From contig NC_026744.1 of NCBI RefSeq assembly GCF_000210295.1, positions 4,416,617 through 4,480,616 of the forward strand: DNA of 64,000 nucleotides, read 5' to 3'. The DNA is from Trypanosoma brucei gambiense DAL972 (lineage: Eukaryota > Euglenozoa > Kinetoplastea > Trypanosomatida > Trypanosomatidae). Every line of letters begins with the position of its first letter. The first letter of the stretch is position 1. Under the pieces are notes generated by a model. That model ran no database searches and was not told the origin of the DNA. It saw nothing but the letters and a program-made list of their open reading frames with translations. The translations under genes were made by a program, and so were the position numbers. This document shows positions 1 to 12,166 of the stretch, piece by piece.

Positions 1-2804
1 TTGTTAACATCTTCACACAAACAAACACAGGGATGTATAAACTGCGTATACAAATATGAGTAAATGTAAACATATATTTATTCATACTTATGTTTGTGAG
101 TTTGTGAATTTGCGACGTACATTTATGCTCATGCGTGGGATTCTAATGTGGTGGACGAAACAAAGATGTACGTTTCTTTTTTTTTTTCCTTCGTAAGTAT
201 GTAATTGAGTGACAGAGCTTAATCAGCTCGGTTAGACCGTGTTTGAGGAAGTGAAGGCAAATATAAACAAAAACAGGAAAAGGAAAAGGAAGATAAACGA
301 AAATGAAAATGAAAACACGAAACAGCAGAAAAAAAAAACTCGGTACATCTAACAACGAAAACAAAAAACAAAAAAACACCGGCTAATTTTCTCTTCTCTG
401 TCCCTTCGTCACCGCCACCACCATCTCCCCCTTCTTTAATTAATTTATTTTTTTTTCTTCGCTCATGTTAGTTTCTTCTTCTTATGTTGCTGCAGTGCCG
501 TAGCGCCATATTTCACCTTTTGTATTTTTGTGTTCATCGAACCTCATGGCATGAAATGCGGCGGCATGTTGCAACTCATAATTAATGAAAAAAAAACAAA
601 AACAGCAGGGGATGAGAGGTTGAGGATGGGAAGAAAAGTAAATGAGAGAAAGAAAGAGGTGAGGCGGAGCTTTAAAAAAAGGCGTGAAATAAAAAAAAAA
701 AGGAAAGCAAACAAACAAACAAACAAACACACGGAGCAGAAGGATGCAAAAGAAAGAATGAATGAATGAAAGAAAAAATAAAATTGAAAAACAAAAACAA
801 AAACAAAAACCATCCGACAACTACTAACCTGTACAACTGTAAACGGCATATTGGGATTATTTCATTTACTTTGAGCGCATTCATACGTGTATATATATAT
901 ATATATATATATATGTTGAGTTATTCACCTTTTCCTCTTCTCTCGTGTGTGTGTGTGTGTGTGTGTGCATGAGTGCGGGTGGCATTCTTCTAAAAATAAA
1001 ACAGGTGAGACACGAGTAAACGAGCAAATGAAATATGTGGTGGTGGGGGAAAAATCTGTGGCATCGGTATCATAAAGGATGCGTCTAAGTGATCTAAGCA
1101 GATACCAAAGCAAACAAAAAATAAAGTTAAAAAAGAAAGAGAAGGAATGGACTGGACTGGACTGGGTGGTAAGAAAAAGAAAAAAGAAAAGAGAAGATGT
1201 ACTGAAACAAAGTCGAAAGAACAAATATATCCGACACAAATGTGTGAATTGCTTCTTCCCTCCCTTCCCTCCTTCCCCTTTTCTTTCTGTTTCATTTTCT
1301 TCTTCCATTCTAATATTACCTCTCCCTTTCACCACAACATAAATTTTTTTTAAAAGAAAGAAAGAAAAGGTGAAAAAAAAAGAAAGAGTAGCCGCACCGA
1401 AGCAACAACGCCCGTACAGAAATACAAACGCACACGCACGAACACAAGCCAAAAACAATTTTTTAAAAAAAGGCAGAAGAAGCTGGGAAAGTGAACAAAC
1501 ACACGTGGCACACACGAAAGCGACCACACGTGTACAAACAAAACAAAAACAAGAAAAAGAAAAAGAGGGGAACAAACACAAAACACTCAAAACACAAAAC
1601 ACAAAACACAAAACACTCAAAACAAACACACACGCGCATACGTGAAACAACCAAAGATGCGCAGATATCGTATAAATATACACAACAACATACGCAGCAA
1701 GTGGTTGCCTTTTTTTAAAAAAAATTAATTGGTGTTGTTGTTGCTGTTGTTTCTTCTTGACAGTTCTCACTATTTTCTTTCCTTTTGCTTTCTCTTGACA
1801 AAATTCATGCATCTAATGTAAAATAAAAACGTAAAGAAAAGTGAGGAAGGGTAAAACCAAGAAAAGGAAGGAAAGAAAGAAAGAAAAAGACTAAGTAAGT
1901 AAGTAAATAAGAATACGTAATCTGATTCTTTAAACTTACCGACTGCCTCTTTCCCCTTCCTTTTGTGTTTCCCTTTCCTCCTGTGTATCACTTCTTCTAT
2001 ACAACTCTTTTCCTCTTCTCCATCACAACATCTGTTGTTTGCTCTTTCTCTCTCTCTCTCTCTCGCTCTCGCTCTTCCCCACATTTTCTTTTCTTTCTCT
2101 TTTCTTTTCTACTTACAAAATATTTAGTTATTTAATTATTTGTAACTTTTTTCTCCTTTCTCTTTGTGTTCTGTTTGCATTTGTTTGCTTGTTTGAGATA
2201 ATTATTTCCTCTTTGGAACTCCTCTTTCTCTCTTTAGTTTACCCCTCTCCATACGACTGTTTGGGTCATTTCCTCCCTCACACTTTTTCCCATGCCTTTA
2301 TTTCATTTATTCATATAAATATAAATATTCATATAAATATATATATATATATTTATATGAATGATTTCCTCTTTTCTCCGAGGACTTCTCTTCTCTCTTT
2401 CCTCCCTTTTGTTCTTCCCTTCTCTCTTTTTTTTTGTTTTGCTTTCTTTTTGCTTTTACTAACGGTATCTTGAGGAGAGAAAAGAAAAATTTCTTCTCAA
2501 AATCGCCGCTCCTAAAGCCAACGAAAGGCCTCAACATCTGATGGCCAACAAACGCCAAAAAAAAAAAAACGCACACGACGAGGGAAAAGAATAAAGAAAG
2601 AGGGAGAGTGCCCACCTCGAAGCAAAACGAAAAGGAAAGGGAAAAGGAAATAAACCCAAACTCCAGAATGCGGTAAAGAAAAGATGTCGATGGAGGGTTA
2701 AAACAAAAAGAACAAACAAGAAAGGGAACAAACAAAGAAGCACGCAACACACCACAACCAAACACAAGACATTTTACACAGCAGAGTGTAAGGAAGTAAA
2801 CCAA
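1..2804. other. Gene-free low-complexity region downstream of CYC6
   Basis: No protein-like reading frame is present. The stretch alternates purine-rich and pyrimidine-rich blocks and holds a (TA)n run at about 890-914, a (GT)n run at 945-967, short tandem ACACAAA-type units near 1575-1625, and a (CT)n run near 2045-2065. Open frames here encode only Phe/Leu/Cys-rich or Lys-rich low-complexity strings. Part of it must be the 3' UTR of the cyclin gene. It may also be the end of the transcription unit, but no opposing gene is visible to prove that. Confidence 0.7.
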
Positions 2805-4085
2805 TCAAAAGTCAGGTACTTCACTAGGCATAGTCAGTTTAGCCACTTCACCATACTTTGAGCTGCTGTACTTGCGACGCACCGATTGGTAACGCGTTGT
2901 GGAGACGTAACTCACAAAATCTAACATGGTCCTCGCGCACGCCTTGAAATCACGTACTTGAGCCTTACTGTAGTACTGAAGCTGACGAGTCCATATGATA
3001 TCGTTGTTCAGCACATACGACGAGCCTTGCTCTTTCATGTGTAGTGTCACTAGTGCAAGAAACAAGGCGGCCTTTGCTTGCTGCGACGGGGAGAACTGAA
3101 GGCATTTGTAATCAAGCATGCCGTGGTCAAGAAAAAAGAAAGCGGTGTGCCGAAGCTGTACAACATATGCCGTGCATTCCTCATCAGAGCGCGACTGCGA
3201 ACGCGACTGTGAGCGGGAACGCGACAGAGATTGTGGTTGTGACTGTGATGCTTGCATTTGTGTCTGTTGAGATTGAGATTGCGACTGCGATTGGATCTGC
3301 TGTAGCTGATGTGACAACTGTTGCGTCTGCTGCTGCCGCTCGAGGCCCTCAACAACGTCAAGTAATCGAACAATGAAAGGAAACGGCGTTGGAACAGTAA
3401 AGCGGAAGGACAGCTCGGTGCACATCTCACGTTCCATGCGAATAACCTCATCACGAGTGTAGGTATTGGCACATATGTACACGCACTCCTTCACCTCCGG
3501 AGGCCATATCTCTTCGTACTTGGCAGCAAGAAGAATGGCGGTGATACCAACTAACTGCAGCTTTGAACGCGGTATGTACCGTCCGGTCGTACGCCTCGTG
3601 TTAACAGAAGAAAGGTAGCGGTCTACGATGCTCACCGTGAGGTAAAGCGTCTCGGGATGTAGTTTAAACTTTAGGTGAACGTCAATAAGCCAATCGACGA
3701 GAATCATTCGCATTTTCTCGTTTATCTCTGGCTGGTACGTTAAATAGCGGGGTGACGGAAGTACCTGACCGTATATAGCCTCCTTCTCACTTTCCATGTA
3801 CATTGTTGTGATGTCCTTAATAACATCGCTGCAGTATACCGGATTATTCTCACGAAGCCTGTCAGCATGAGGGCTTACAGATGACTCCTTCCCTGCCGTA
3901 CCTACGGGGCTGTAGAGACTTGAGCGAAGGCTTAACAAACTGCCGGAGCCGTGCCGCACAGCGCTGGATGAGTAAGGATAACGACATGACTCTAAATTAG
4001 CGCTCCGCCGCTGAGCAAGTCGCTGCTTCACATCTCCAGAACCTGTGGACAGGTTTGAGACCTCACGAAGTGCCGTGGGATTCAT
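2805..4085 (-). CDS. CYC6: Mitotic (B-type) cyclin CYC6
   Basis: The 426-residue product is a cyclin that activates a CDK at G2/M; in T. brucei CYC6 partners CRK3. The N-terminal cyclin fold covers about residues 88-245, with the diagnostic segment MRMILVDWLIDVH near 125-137 and LLAAKYEEIWPP near 185-196. The C-terminal fold runs from about 305 to 410. The two folds are separated by a Gln/Ser-rich then Arg/Ser-rich insert (about 250-302), which is unusual inside a cyclin core. An RxxL element (RSSL, residues 54-57) is a possible but weak destruction box. The length and the neighbouring lipoamide dehydrogenase gene agree with what I remember of the T. brucei locus. The start MNPTAL is the first Met of the frame. 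Confidence 0.92.
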   Translation of the reverse strand: MNPTALREVSNLSTGSGDVKQRLAQRRSANLESCRYPYSSSAVRHGSGSLLSLRSSLYSPVGTAGKESSVSPHADRLRENNPVYCSDVIKDITTMYMESEKEAIYGQVLPSPRYLTYQPEINEKMRMILVDWLIDVHLKFKLHPETLYLTVSIVDRYLSSVNTRRTTGRYIPRSKLQLVGITAILLAAKYEEIWPPEVKECVYICANTYTRDEVIRMEREMCTELSFRFTVPTPFPFIVRLLDVVEGLERQQQTQQLSHQLQQIQSQSQSQSQQTQMQASQSQPQSLSRSRSQSRSQSRSDEECTAYVVQLRHTAFFFLDHGMLDYKCLQFSPSQQAKAALFLALVTLHMKEQGSSYVLNNDIIWTRQLQYYSKAQVRDFKACARTMLDFVSYVSTTRYQSVRRKYSSSKYGEVAKLTMPSEVPDF

Positions 4086-6092
4086 TGCCGTGCAGGACCC
4101 CTAATTTTGTACTAGTCGTGCGCAGTCTGCGAATGTCTAGTGTGTGTACGTTTGTGCGCGTTCGTTCGTAACTCCACTTTTACGTGCTCTTACTTTGCTG
4201 ATGTTGCTATTTTTTTTCTTTTTTTGTTGCTTAAATACTTCTTTCTGAAGTAAGCCTTGGTAAACTGGAAAGTGGAAGGCAAGGTAGTTGAACCGCTTCC
4301 TTCACGTCCTCCGGCCTCTCGTTAGACGTTCAACTAATGCACGTTTCGTTACAACAGTCTTCCCTTGCGTTTCGCTGTTGTTGCTCGCTTAGATGGACTC
4401 ACTCCTTTCAATCTTCAGCTGTATGTGTGAACCTTAGAGGAACACGGGTACCTTCTCCGTTTCTATTCACGCCTAACCTCTTCAGTGCACCGTCCTTCTT
4501 ACTTTTTGAATAGAAACCTGATGTTGCCCTCCTCTTATCCCTGCTTATTCGTAGTTTTATTTTAATCTTTCCCTGTTTGCTATAACGTACCAGTTATTCC
4601 GTTGGAGCCAAATTGTTCGGAGCGTTGTGGGAGGAGCGAAAATAAGACAAAACAAAAATGAAAGGAAAAAAGGGGACAGAAAGATACGAAATGAAAGAAA
4701 GGTATGTCAGTTTGAGTTTTTTTTTACAAAAAGCCACACCGAAGCATTCAAAAGCAGCAGTCCCTCTCGTTGCTCTCAAACAAGAACGCGATTAAGTTTT
4801 TAAAAAAAAAAAAAACGGCCGAATAAAAGAGTTTAAACCTTCTTTTTCGTTTTGCTTTGGCATGATAATCAAAATATGAGAAAGAATAAGAAACGGATGA
4901 CCTATCGAGAAAATATAGGTAAGGAATTTCGACATCTGGCGTGGAGGGGGAAAAAAAGAGGACGAAAAAAAAAAAAGAAGAGCAAACAACCATGCGCGGG
5001 CAACAGAATGTGGAGGGAAAGAGGGGGGGGGAGGGAACCCGAAAAGAACTCACAGCTCTCCATCATCATTGCCACACGCCTCACACTTTACGGGACATTC
5101 TCTACGCCTTATTTTCTCCTCACTCTCTCTTCCTCATATCTCCTTCCTCACATGCCGCTGGGGGTATGCTTCAGTTAGTTCATGCTGATTCGGCCGTTGT
5201 TGTTATTGTTGTTGTTGTTTTTGCTAGCGTTTCACTCACAACAACTACTTGAATGAAGTTTAGTAACGATCGTTCGCTGAAGACACAGCTTTGCTGACGG
5301 ACACCCAGCACCTTTATACGAATGTAGCCGCATGTTAAACGTAGACTGTTCTCCTTGCTTTTTTTACACGTTCGGTAAGTCGTTTCTATTTTTGCTCTTT
5401 CTTTTGCTTTTTATTTTGTTTGAATCATTTTTGGTCCTTCACTCTTGTCTTAAATTCACGCTCTTCTGTTTGACAACCGTTAAATATAGTCGAACACACT
5501 GCTCCCCCCGCAATTAAACTTCGCACTAAACTCTAGTTTATCACTTATTTTTTTTTCGTTATTTCTTTCCTGTTCCTCACATCATCCTCGAATCAAATTC
5601 TTCTTCTTTGAGCTTTGTATTATTCACGTCTCCCACTGATGTGATGATTCATTCACGCCCGCCCCTAACAGCTACTGCGAATTATGGGTTTTACTTTGCC
5701 AATAACCGAACCACCCGTTGACGGCGTATCGTCGTTTCGTCATCCTTCTCCCCACCCCCTAAATATCGCTCAATATTTAATTTGTTTAACCCCCTTCTCC
5801 CAAACCCTTTACGCTCCCCCTCCCCTACACGCCCGTCCCATTTCCTCACCGTTTCTACTAATTCACCCATTTCACAGCTCAAATGTAAACAATATAACGA
5901 ATAAAAGGAACGAGAGAAAGAGAGAGAGAGAGGGAGAAACTGGAAGAGATTCAACAAATAAGTGCCCGCGTTAATACACATCCTTCAGCCACTATTCCTA
6001 CACCGCTGATCCCGCAGAAAAGGGGGGGGCGAGGCCGGTCACATGTAGTGACCCGCATCCATTCGTTGTCTTCTGTCTTCTGTCTTGTGTCT

Positions 6093-6123
<31 letters not shown>

Positions 6124-6239
6124 ATTCCCTCCTCGCTTACTCGCACTCAACCGACCCATATCTCCCCCCCCCTCCTCGTCCCCTCCCCTCCCCTATATGT
6201 GAAATGCGCATGTTTGCGTCCATTTATGATTGACTCACA
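4086..6239. other. Intergenic region between CYC6 and lipoamide dehydrogenase
   Basis: About 2.1 kb without a credible gene. The + strand is purine-rich at about 4620-5050, which is a pyrimidine-rich stretch in the direction of transcription and a plausible trans-splicing signal for CYC6. The part nearest LipDH is its 3' flank and carries a (GT)n run at 6093-6121 and a purine run around 5905-5945. Confidence 0.6.
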
Positions 6240-8449
<2,210 letters not shown>

Positions 8450-9613
8450 CTACAGATGCTCCGCCAACTCCTCCCTCTGCTCTTTGGTTAGCATATCAGG
8501 CATCTCAAACAAAACCTTCACGTACAGGTCACCAAACTCTGATGGCACGTTGTGCCGAGGCATCCCCTTCCCGGGTACCTTCAGCACCGCACCATATTGT
8601 GTGATACCTGTCTCATTCACGAAAAACTCTGACCCATCGAGATGCTCTACACGCCGCTGAAAGCCAAGAAGCGCCTCCTTCAACGTCACCACAAGCGTCA
8701 TGTCGAGATCTACATCGTTTGCGCGGCGGGAGAAACGGGGATGTTTCTTCGTCTGAACGCTCAAAAGGAGGTCTCCAGGAATCGTATCGGGGGACTCATC
8801 CGCCTCCATCTCAAACGAAAGAACATGTCCTTCAGGCATACCGGCATCTATATCGACTGTAAGCTCCACATCAGCTCGATGCACACCGTTGCCGCCACAC
8901 ACCCCACATCGTTCCTTCATAATACTGCCGCGCCCACCACAGTACGGGCAGGTTTGGCGTATTTCCTGAAACATGCCTGGGGCAAGCTGCAAACGTTGCC
9001 GCAAGATGCCATGCCCCCCGCAATGTTCACACGTTTTCAGCCCAGATGGGCGTTTGGCGCCCGTGCCCCGGCACTTAGTGCACACCTTTTGCTTGTTAAT
9101 AGTGACAGTTCGCCTACCACCCGTGTACACAACATCGAGAGGCAGGTGAAGTGTCGCCTCGGTATTCTTCCCCCTTAAGCGCCTGGCAGCATGGTGACGG
9201 AACAGCTGCGAGATTGAGCCAAACTGCCCTCCTCCACTCTCTGCCTCTAATCGCTTCAGCTGTCGCAACCCTTCCTCACCGCGCATATCGTACATGCGGC
9301 GTTTCTTTTTATCAGAAAGCACCTCATTTGCACGAGTGATTCTGCTGAACATCTCACGCGCATCGCCACCAGAAGAAACATCTGGGTGATATTTACGGGA
9401 AAGTTCCCGGAACCTCTGTCGCACCTCCCTGTCAGTGGCCTCAGGAGTCAGACCGAGCACAGCGTAGTAGTCAATCTCATCCGCCCCATCCCCACTGTCA
9501 TCATGGGAGTGCACAACGGGAGCGAAACCTAGACACGCAAAACTAACGAACAGAAAGGAAACAAGTTTTGTATTGGAAGTGTGGGCTGCCGCCAAACCCC
9601 GCATCTTAACCAA
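8450..9613 (-). CDS. ER-lumenal type I DnaJ (Hsp40), Scj1/ERdj3-like
   Basis: The 387-residue product is an Hsp70 co-chaperone. It begins with a signal-peptide-like segment (residues about 15-36, ending near VVHS), followed by a J domain at about 48-112 with the catalytic HPD at 76-78. Four CxxCxGxG-type zinc-binding motifs start at residues 178, 195, 222 and 236 and lie inside the C-terminal substrate-binding region, which continues to about 372. There is little or no Gly/Phe linker. A signal peptide together with complete zinc fingers points to the secretory pathway (yeast Scj1 or animal ERdj3) rather than to cytosol or mitochondria. It has no KDEL-type tail (it ends AEHL), so retention would rely on partners such as BiP. 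The start used is the first Met; the fourth codon (MRGL) is an equally good start. Confidence 0.88.
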   Translation of the reverse strand: MVKMRGLAAAHTSNTKLVSFLFVSFACLGFAPVVHSHDDSGDGADEIDYYAVLGLTPEATDREVRQRFRELSRKYHPDVSSGGDAREMFSRITRANEVLSDKKKRRMYDMRGEEGLRQLKRLEAESGGGQFGSISQLFRHHAARRLRGKNTEATLHLPLDVVYTGGRRTVTINKQKVCTKCRGTGAKRPSGLKTCEHCGGHGILRQRLQLAPGMFQEIRQTCPYCGGRGSIMKERCGVCGGNGVHRADVELTVDIDAGMPEGHVLSFEMEADESPDTIPGDLLLSVQTKKHPRFSRRANDVDLDMTLVVTLKEALLGFQRRVEHLDGSEFFVNETGITQYGAVLKVPGKGMPRHNVPSEFGDLYVKVLFEMPDMLTKEQREELAEHL

Positions 9614-10467
9614 TAAATGAAGCTGGCGGCGGTGTTTGTGAACCCCGTACTGCTCCTACGACTGAAGCTCACCCACAACCCACAGCCTTGAAACCTTGAT
9701 CGGAGTGTAGACGTATTCCTCTCTTCCGTTTACCCCTTTGCTCCCTTCCCAGCCACCTTCACCCTTGCCCTTTGTTATATTTGTTGCGGTGGCGACCCTC
9801 CCCCTACTGTATATATTAAGTGTTGTTATTCTAACCACACACGCCCCACACACAAGTGTATGTACGTGCGTTAAATGAAGAAAAAAAACAAAAAAAAAGA
9901 TTTGGGATTGAGAGGAACATGAAACAGAAAGTAGACATCGAAAAAGGAATTGAACAGGAAGTGGAAGGAAAACCGAGCAACACAATGCCAAAATATATAT
10001 ATATATATAATTGTACTCGTATATAACTCTCGTAACGACCAGTAAATTGAATATAATATATATATATATATATATGGCGGAGCTACACCACTTCCGTCTC
10101 GTGCCAACACCATACACACACACACACACACACTTCCATCCGAGCTCCACTTTTACTTGGTATTTGATACCCTTCCCCCTTTTAATTTTTTTTTGAGGTT
10201 CTTCTCTACATCAGATCCCACAGCAATCTTCAACTGCAGAATTGACACCCACCCCAACTCGACGACCGCACGATTTAAGACGAAACAGAACACAGATAGA
10301 AGAATAGTAACACGAAAAAGGTAAAAAAAAAAGAAGTGGCAACAATTATTTTCCTTTTGAAAGAAAAAAAAAACAGGAACCTGACGACATTAATGAAAAC
10401 AATCAAACAGAACCTCACGCACCACAATAATTCATTGCGTGACCACACAATTAAATTGTTTCCGTCA
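9614..10467. other. Spacer between DnaJ and two-TM protein genes
   Basis: No gene is seen. It contains (TA)n runs at about 9992-10010 and 10055-10075, a (CA)n run at about 10113-10131, and A-rich tracts around 9880-9900 and 10320-10375 that are pyrimidine tracts in sense. Confidence 0.6.
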
Positions 10468-11172
10468 TCACGATGACTGACCTGGCATTGGTTTGTACCC
10501 CGTTTGCGCCACAGGTGTCATGGCCTGCTGGCCGAGTCGCAGGTTCACATCGGTTACTCCAAGAGGAGCGCCTCCCTGGCGGCCAGACCGATTCTCTGCT
10601 GAATGCTGCGCAGCTTCACCCATAAGTCGCTCCTGCTCCTCTCGAGTTACCTCCCGCGTGGCAGTTCGGGTAAACATCATACTGCTACGTTGTGTGATCA
10701 TGAGACGCCGTACGTGAAAAGAAAGGTTACCTTCATGTTCATCTGCGGCCAATACGCGGGAAATAAACCACTGTTGAACAACTATATACGGGATAGTTGA
10801 AGCTGCCAACCCAAACATGACTTGACCAACAGTCGATATGTTACGAATGAGCCATGAGGGTTTCTCTTCCCGCCCCTTGCCGCCAATGGGTGTCAGCGCA
10901 CGTCTCACGCGATGCCATGCAAATCGTGAGCTCACTTTGTAGCCAACAAAAAAAGCAAGCGGCATGCCAACAAGGGTCCCCAGCATTCCCTGCCAAACGA
11001 GTTGTTTCTCTGGCGGAGTCAAATTCTCCTCGTAGTTCTGAAGAAACTTTATCAGGTCAGCACGAGTGTAGGGTTTCGTCTTCTCGTCGAAATTCATCAT
11101 CGCCATGCCGGCGGTAACTGTGCCCAGTTCCCGCACACCTCCCCCTCCACCGCTGCTGTCACCTGAAGACAT
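10468..11172 (-). CDS. Unknown protein with two membrane segments
   Basis: I do not recognise a family for this 234-residue protein. It opens with a Gly/Ser-rich stretch. Two hydrophobic segments that could span a membrane follow, at about residues 59-79 (QGMLGTLVGMPLAFFVGYKV) and 113-133 (STVGQVMFGLAASTIPYIVV), joined by a basic loop (about 80-112). The C-terminal 100 residues are hydrophilic and rich in Arg, Glu and Gln. The hairpin shape with a basic connector resembles small organellar membrane proteins, possibly mitochondrial, but that is inference. The frame is clearly coding: it is long, has mixed composition, lies in the same orientation as its neighbours and has pyrimidine-rich sense sequence upstream. 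Confidence 0.75.
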   Translation of the reverse strand: MSSGDSSGGGGGVRELGTVTAGMAMMNFDEKTKPYTRADLIKFLQNYEENLTPPEKQLVWQGMLGTLVGMPLAFFVGYKVSSRFAWHRVRRALTPIGGKGREEKPSWLIRNISTVGQVMFGLAASTIPYIVVQQWFISRVLAADEHEGNLSFHVRRLMITQRSSMMFTRTATREVTREEQERLMGEAAQHSAENRSGRQGGAPLGVTDVNLRLGQQAMTPVAQTGYKPMPGQSS

Positions 11173-12166
11173 GAAAAGGCCAGTTGAAACCGAGGTTGAT
11201 GCACTTTCTGCACTAATATAAGCGGTTTAAAAGAGTGGATAGAAGGTAAGTATGCGTACATGTATAAAGTTGTATCATGGAATGTAAGACAGCAATGAAA
11301 CAAACTCCGCACAACGCCGCGGTAAGTCACACCTATTCGTGTTCCCTTCCTCGCCTGCGACTATCGAAGTGAAGAACCTACGCCCCCACGCACGCGCATT
11401 CTATCGGTATTGCCCTTTTGCTATCCACCTCGTACCTTTACCACGACAAATTCTTCTTCATTATCTACGTGGAGGTTCTGAGTGGTCCGAACGAAATTTT
11501 TAAAAAAATGGGCTCCACCATCCCCTTTCACAGGGCGACGAACGAGGGCAGGGGGCATGTGTCAACGGCAGGGGCGACGCGAAAAGGGTTGAAAATGGAG
11601 TCGTACCTTTTCTACCCTTTCTCACCCCTCCTCCCTGCTCTTTCTGTCTTTTTTTTTCTTCTTTTTCCTTCTGTCACGTAGAAGACGGCACACATTAAGA
11701 CCATATGAGAATCTTGCATTCACTTTGATGATGTTGTTGTTGTTGTTTTTTAAAAAATAATACCTCTTCCTACTGTCCTCCTCTTCATTTTGTTCTTAAT
11801 TCGATGGAAATAACAAACAAGATCCACCTTTCATTCCTTTTCTTTTTTCTTTTTACTCTTAACGAATAATTGTTTATCTCGACCACAACCCTCATCTCCA
11901 ATATAATTTACCCTAACCCCTCCCTCTCACGCACATCGGTACGTCCATACTCATATTTTCTTTCCGCACTATACTCCTCTGTCACGCGGAGGACACCAAC
12001 GTTGTCTTACGCCTCCCTCCAATTCTCCTCTTTATAATGCGGTGGAAACAGAATATTTCTCCTCTCTTCATATGTATCTTACGCGACTAAGTGTGGAGGG
12101 TGTACCTACATATAAATATAAATATAAATATATATATATGCATGTGCGCGACGAAGTTAGACTTCA
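11173..12166. other. Spacer between two-TM protein and CCT1 genes
   Basis: About 1 kb with no credible gene. It is pyrimidine-rich on the + strand (11600-11900), ends with TATAAATA-like repeats at about 12110-12140, and is mainly the 3' flank of CCT1. Confidence 0.6.

Noticed and set aside
143..1812. Several open frames with Phe/Cys/Leu-rich or Lys-rich products
   Set aside because: They translate simple purine/pyrimidine tracts; no motif or mixed composition, and overlapping frames on both strands are open for the same reason.
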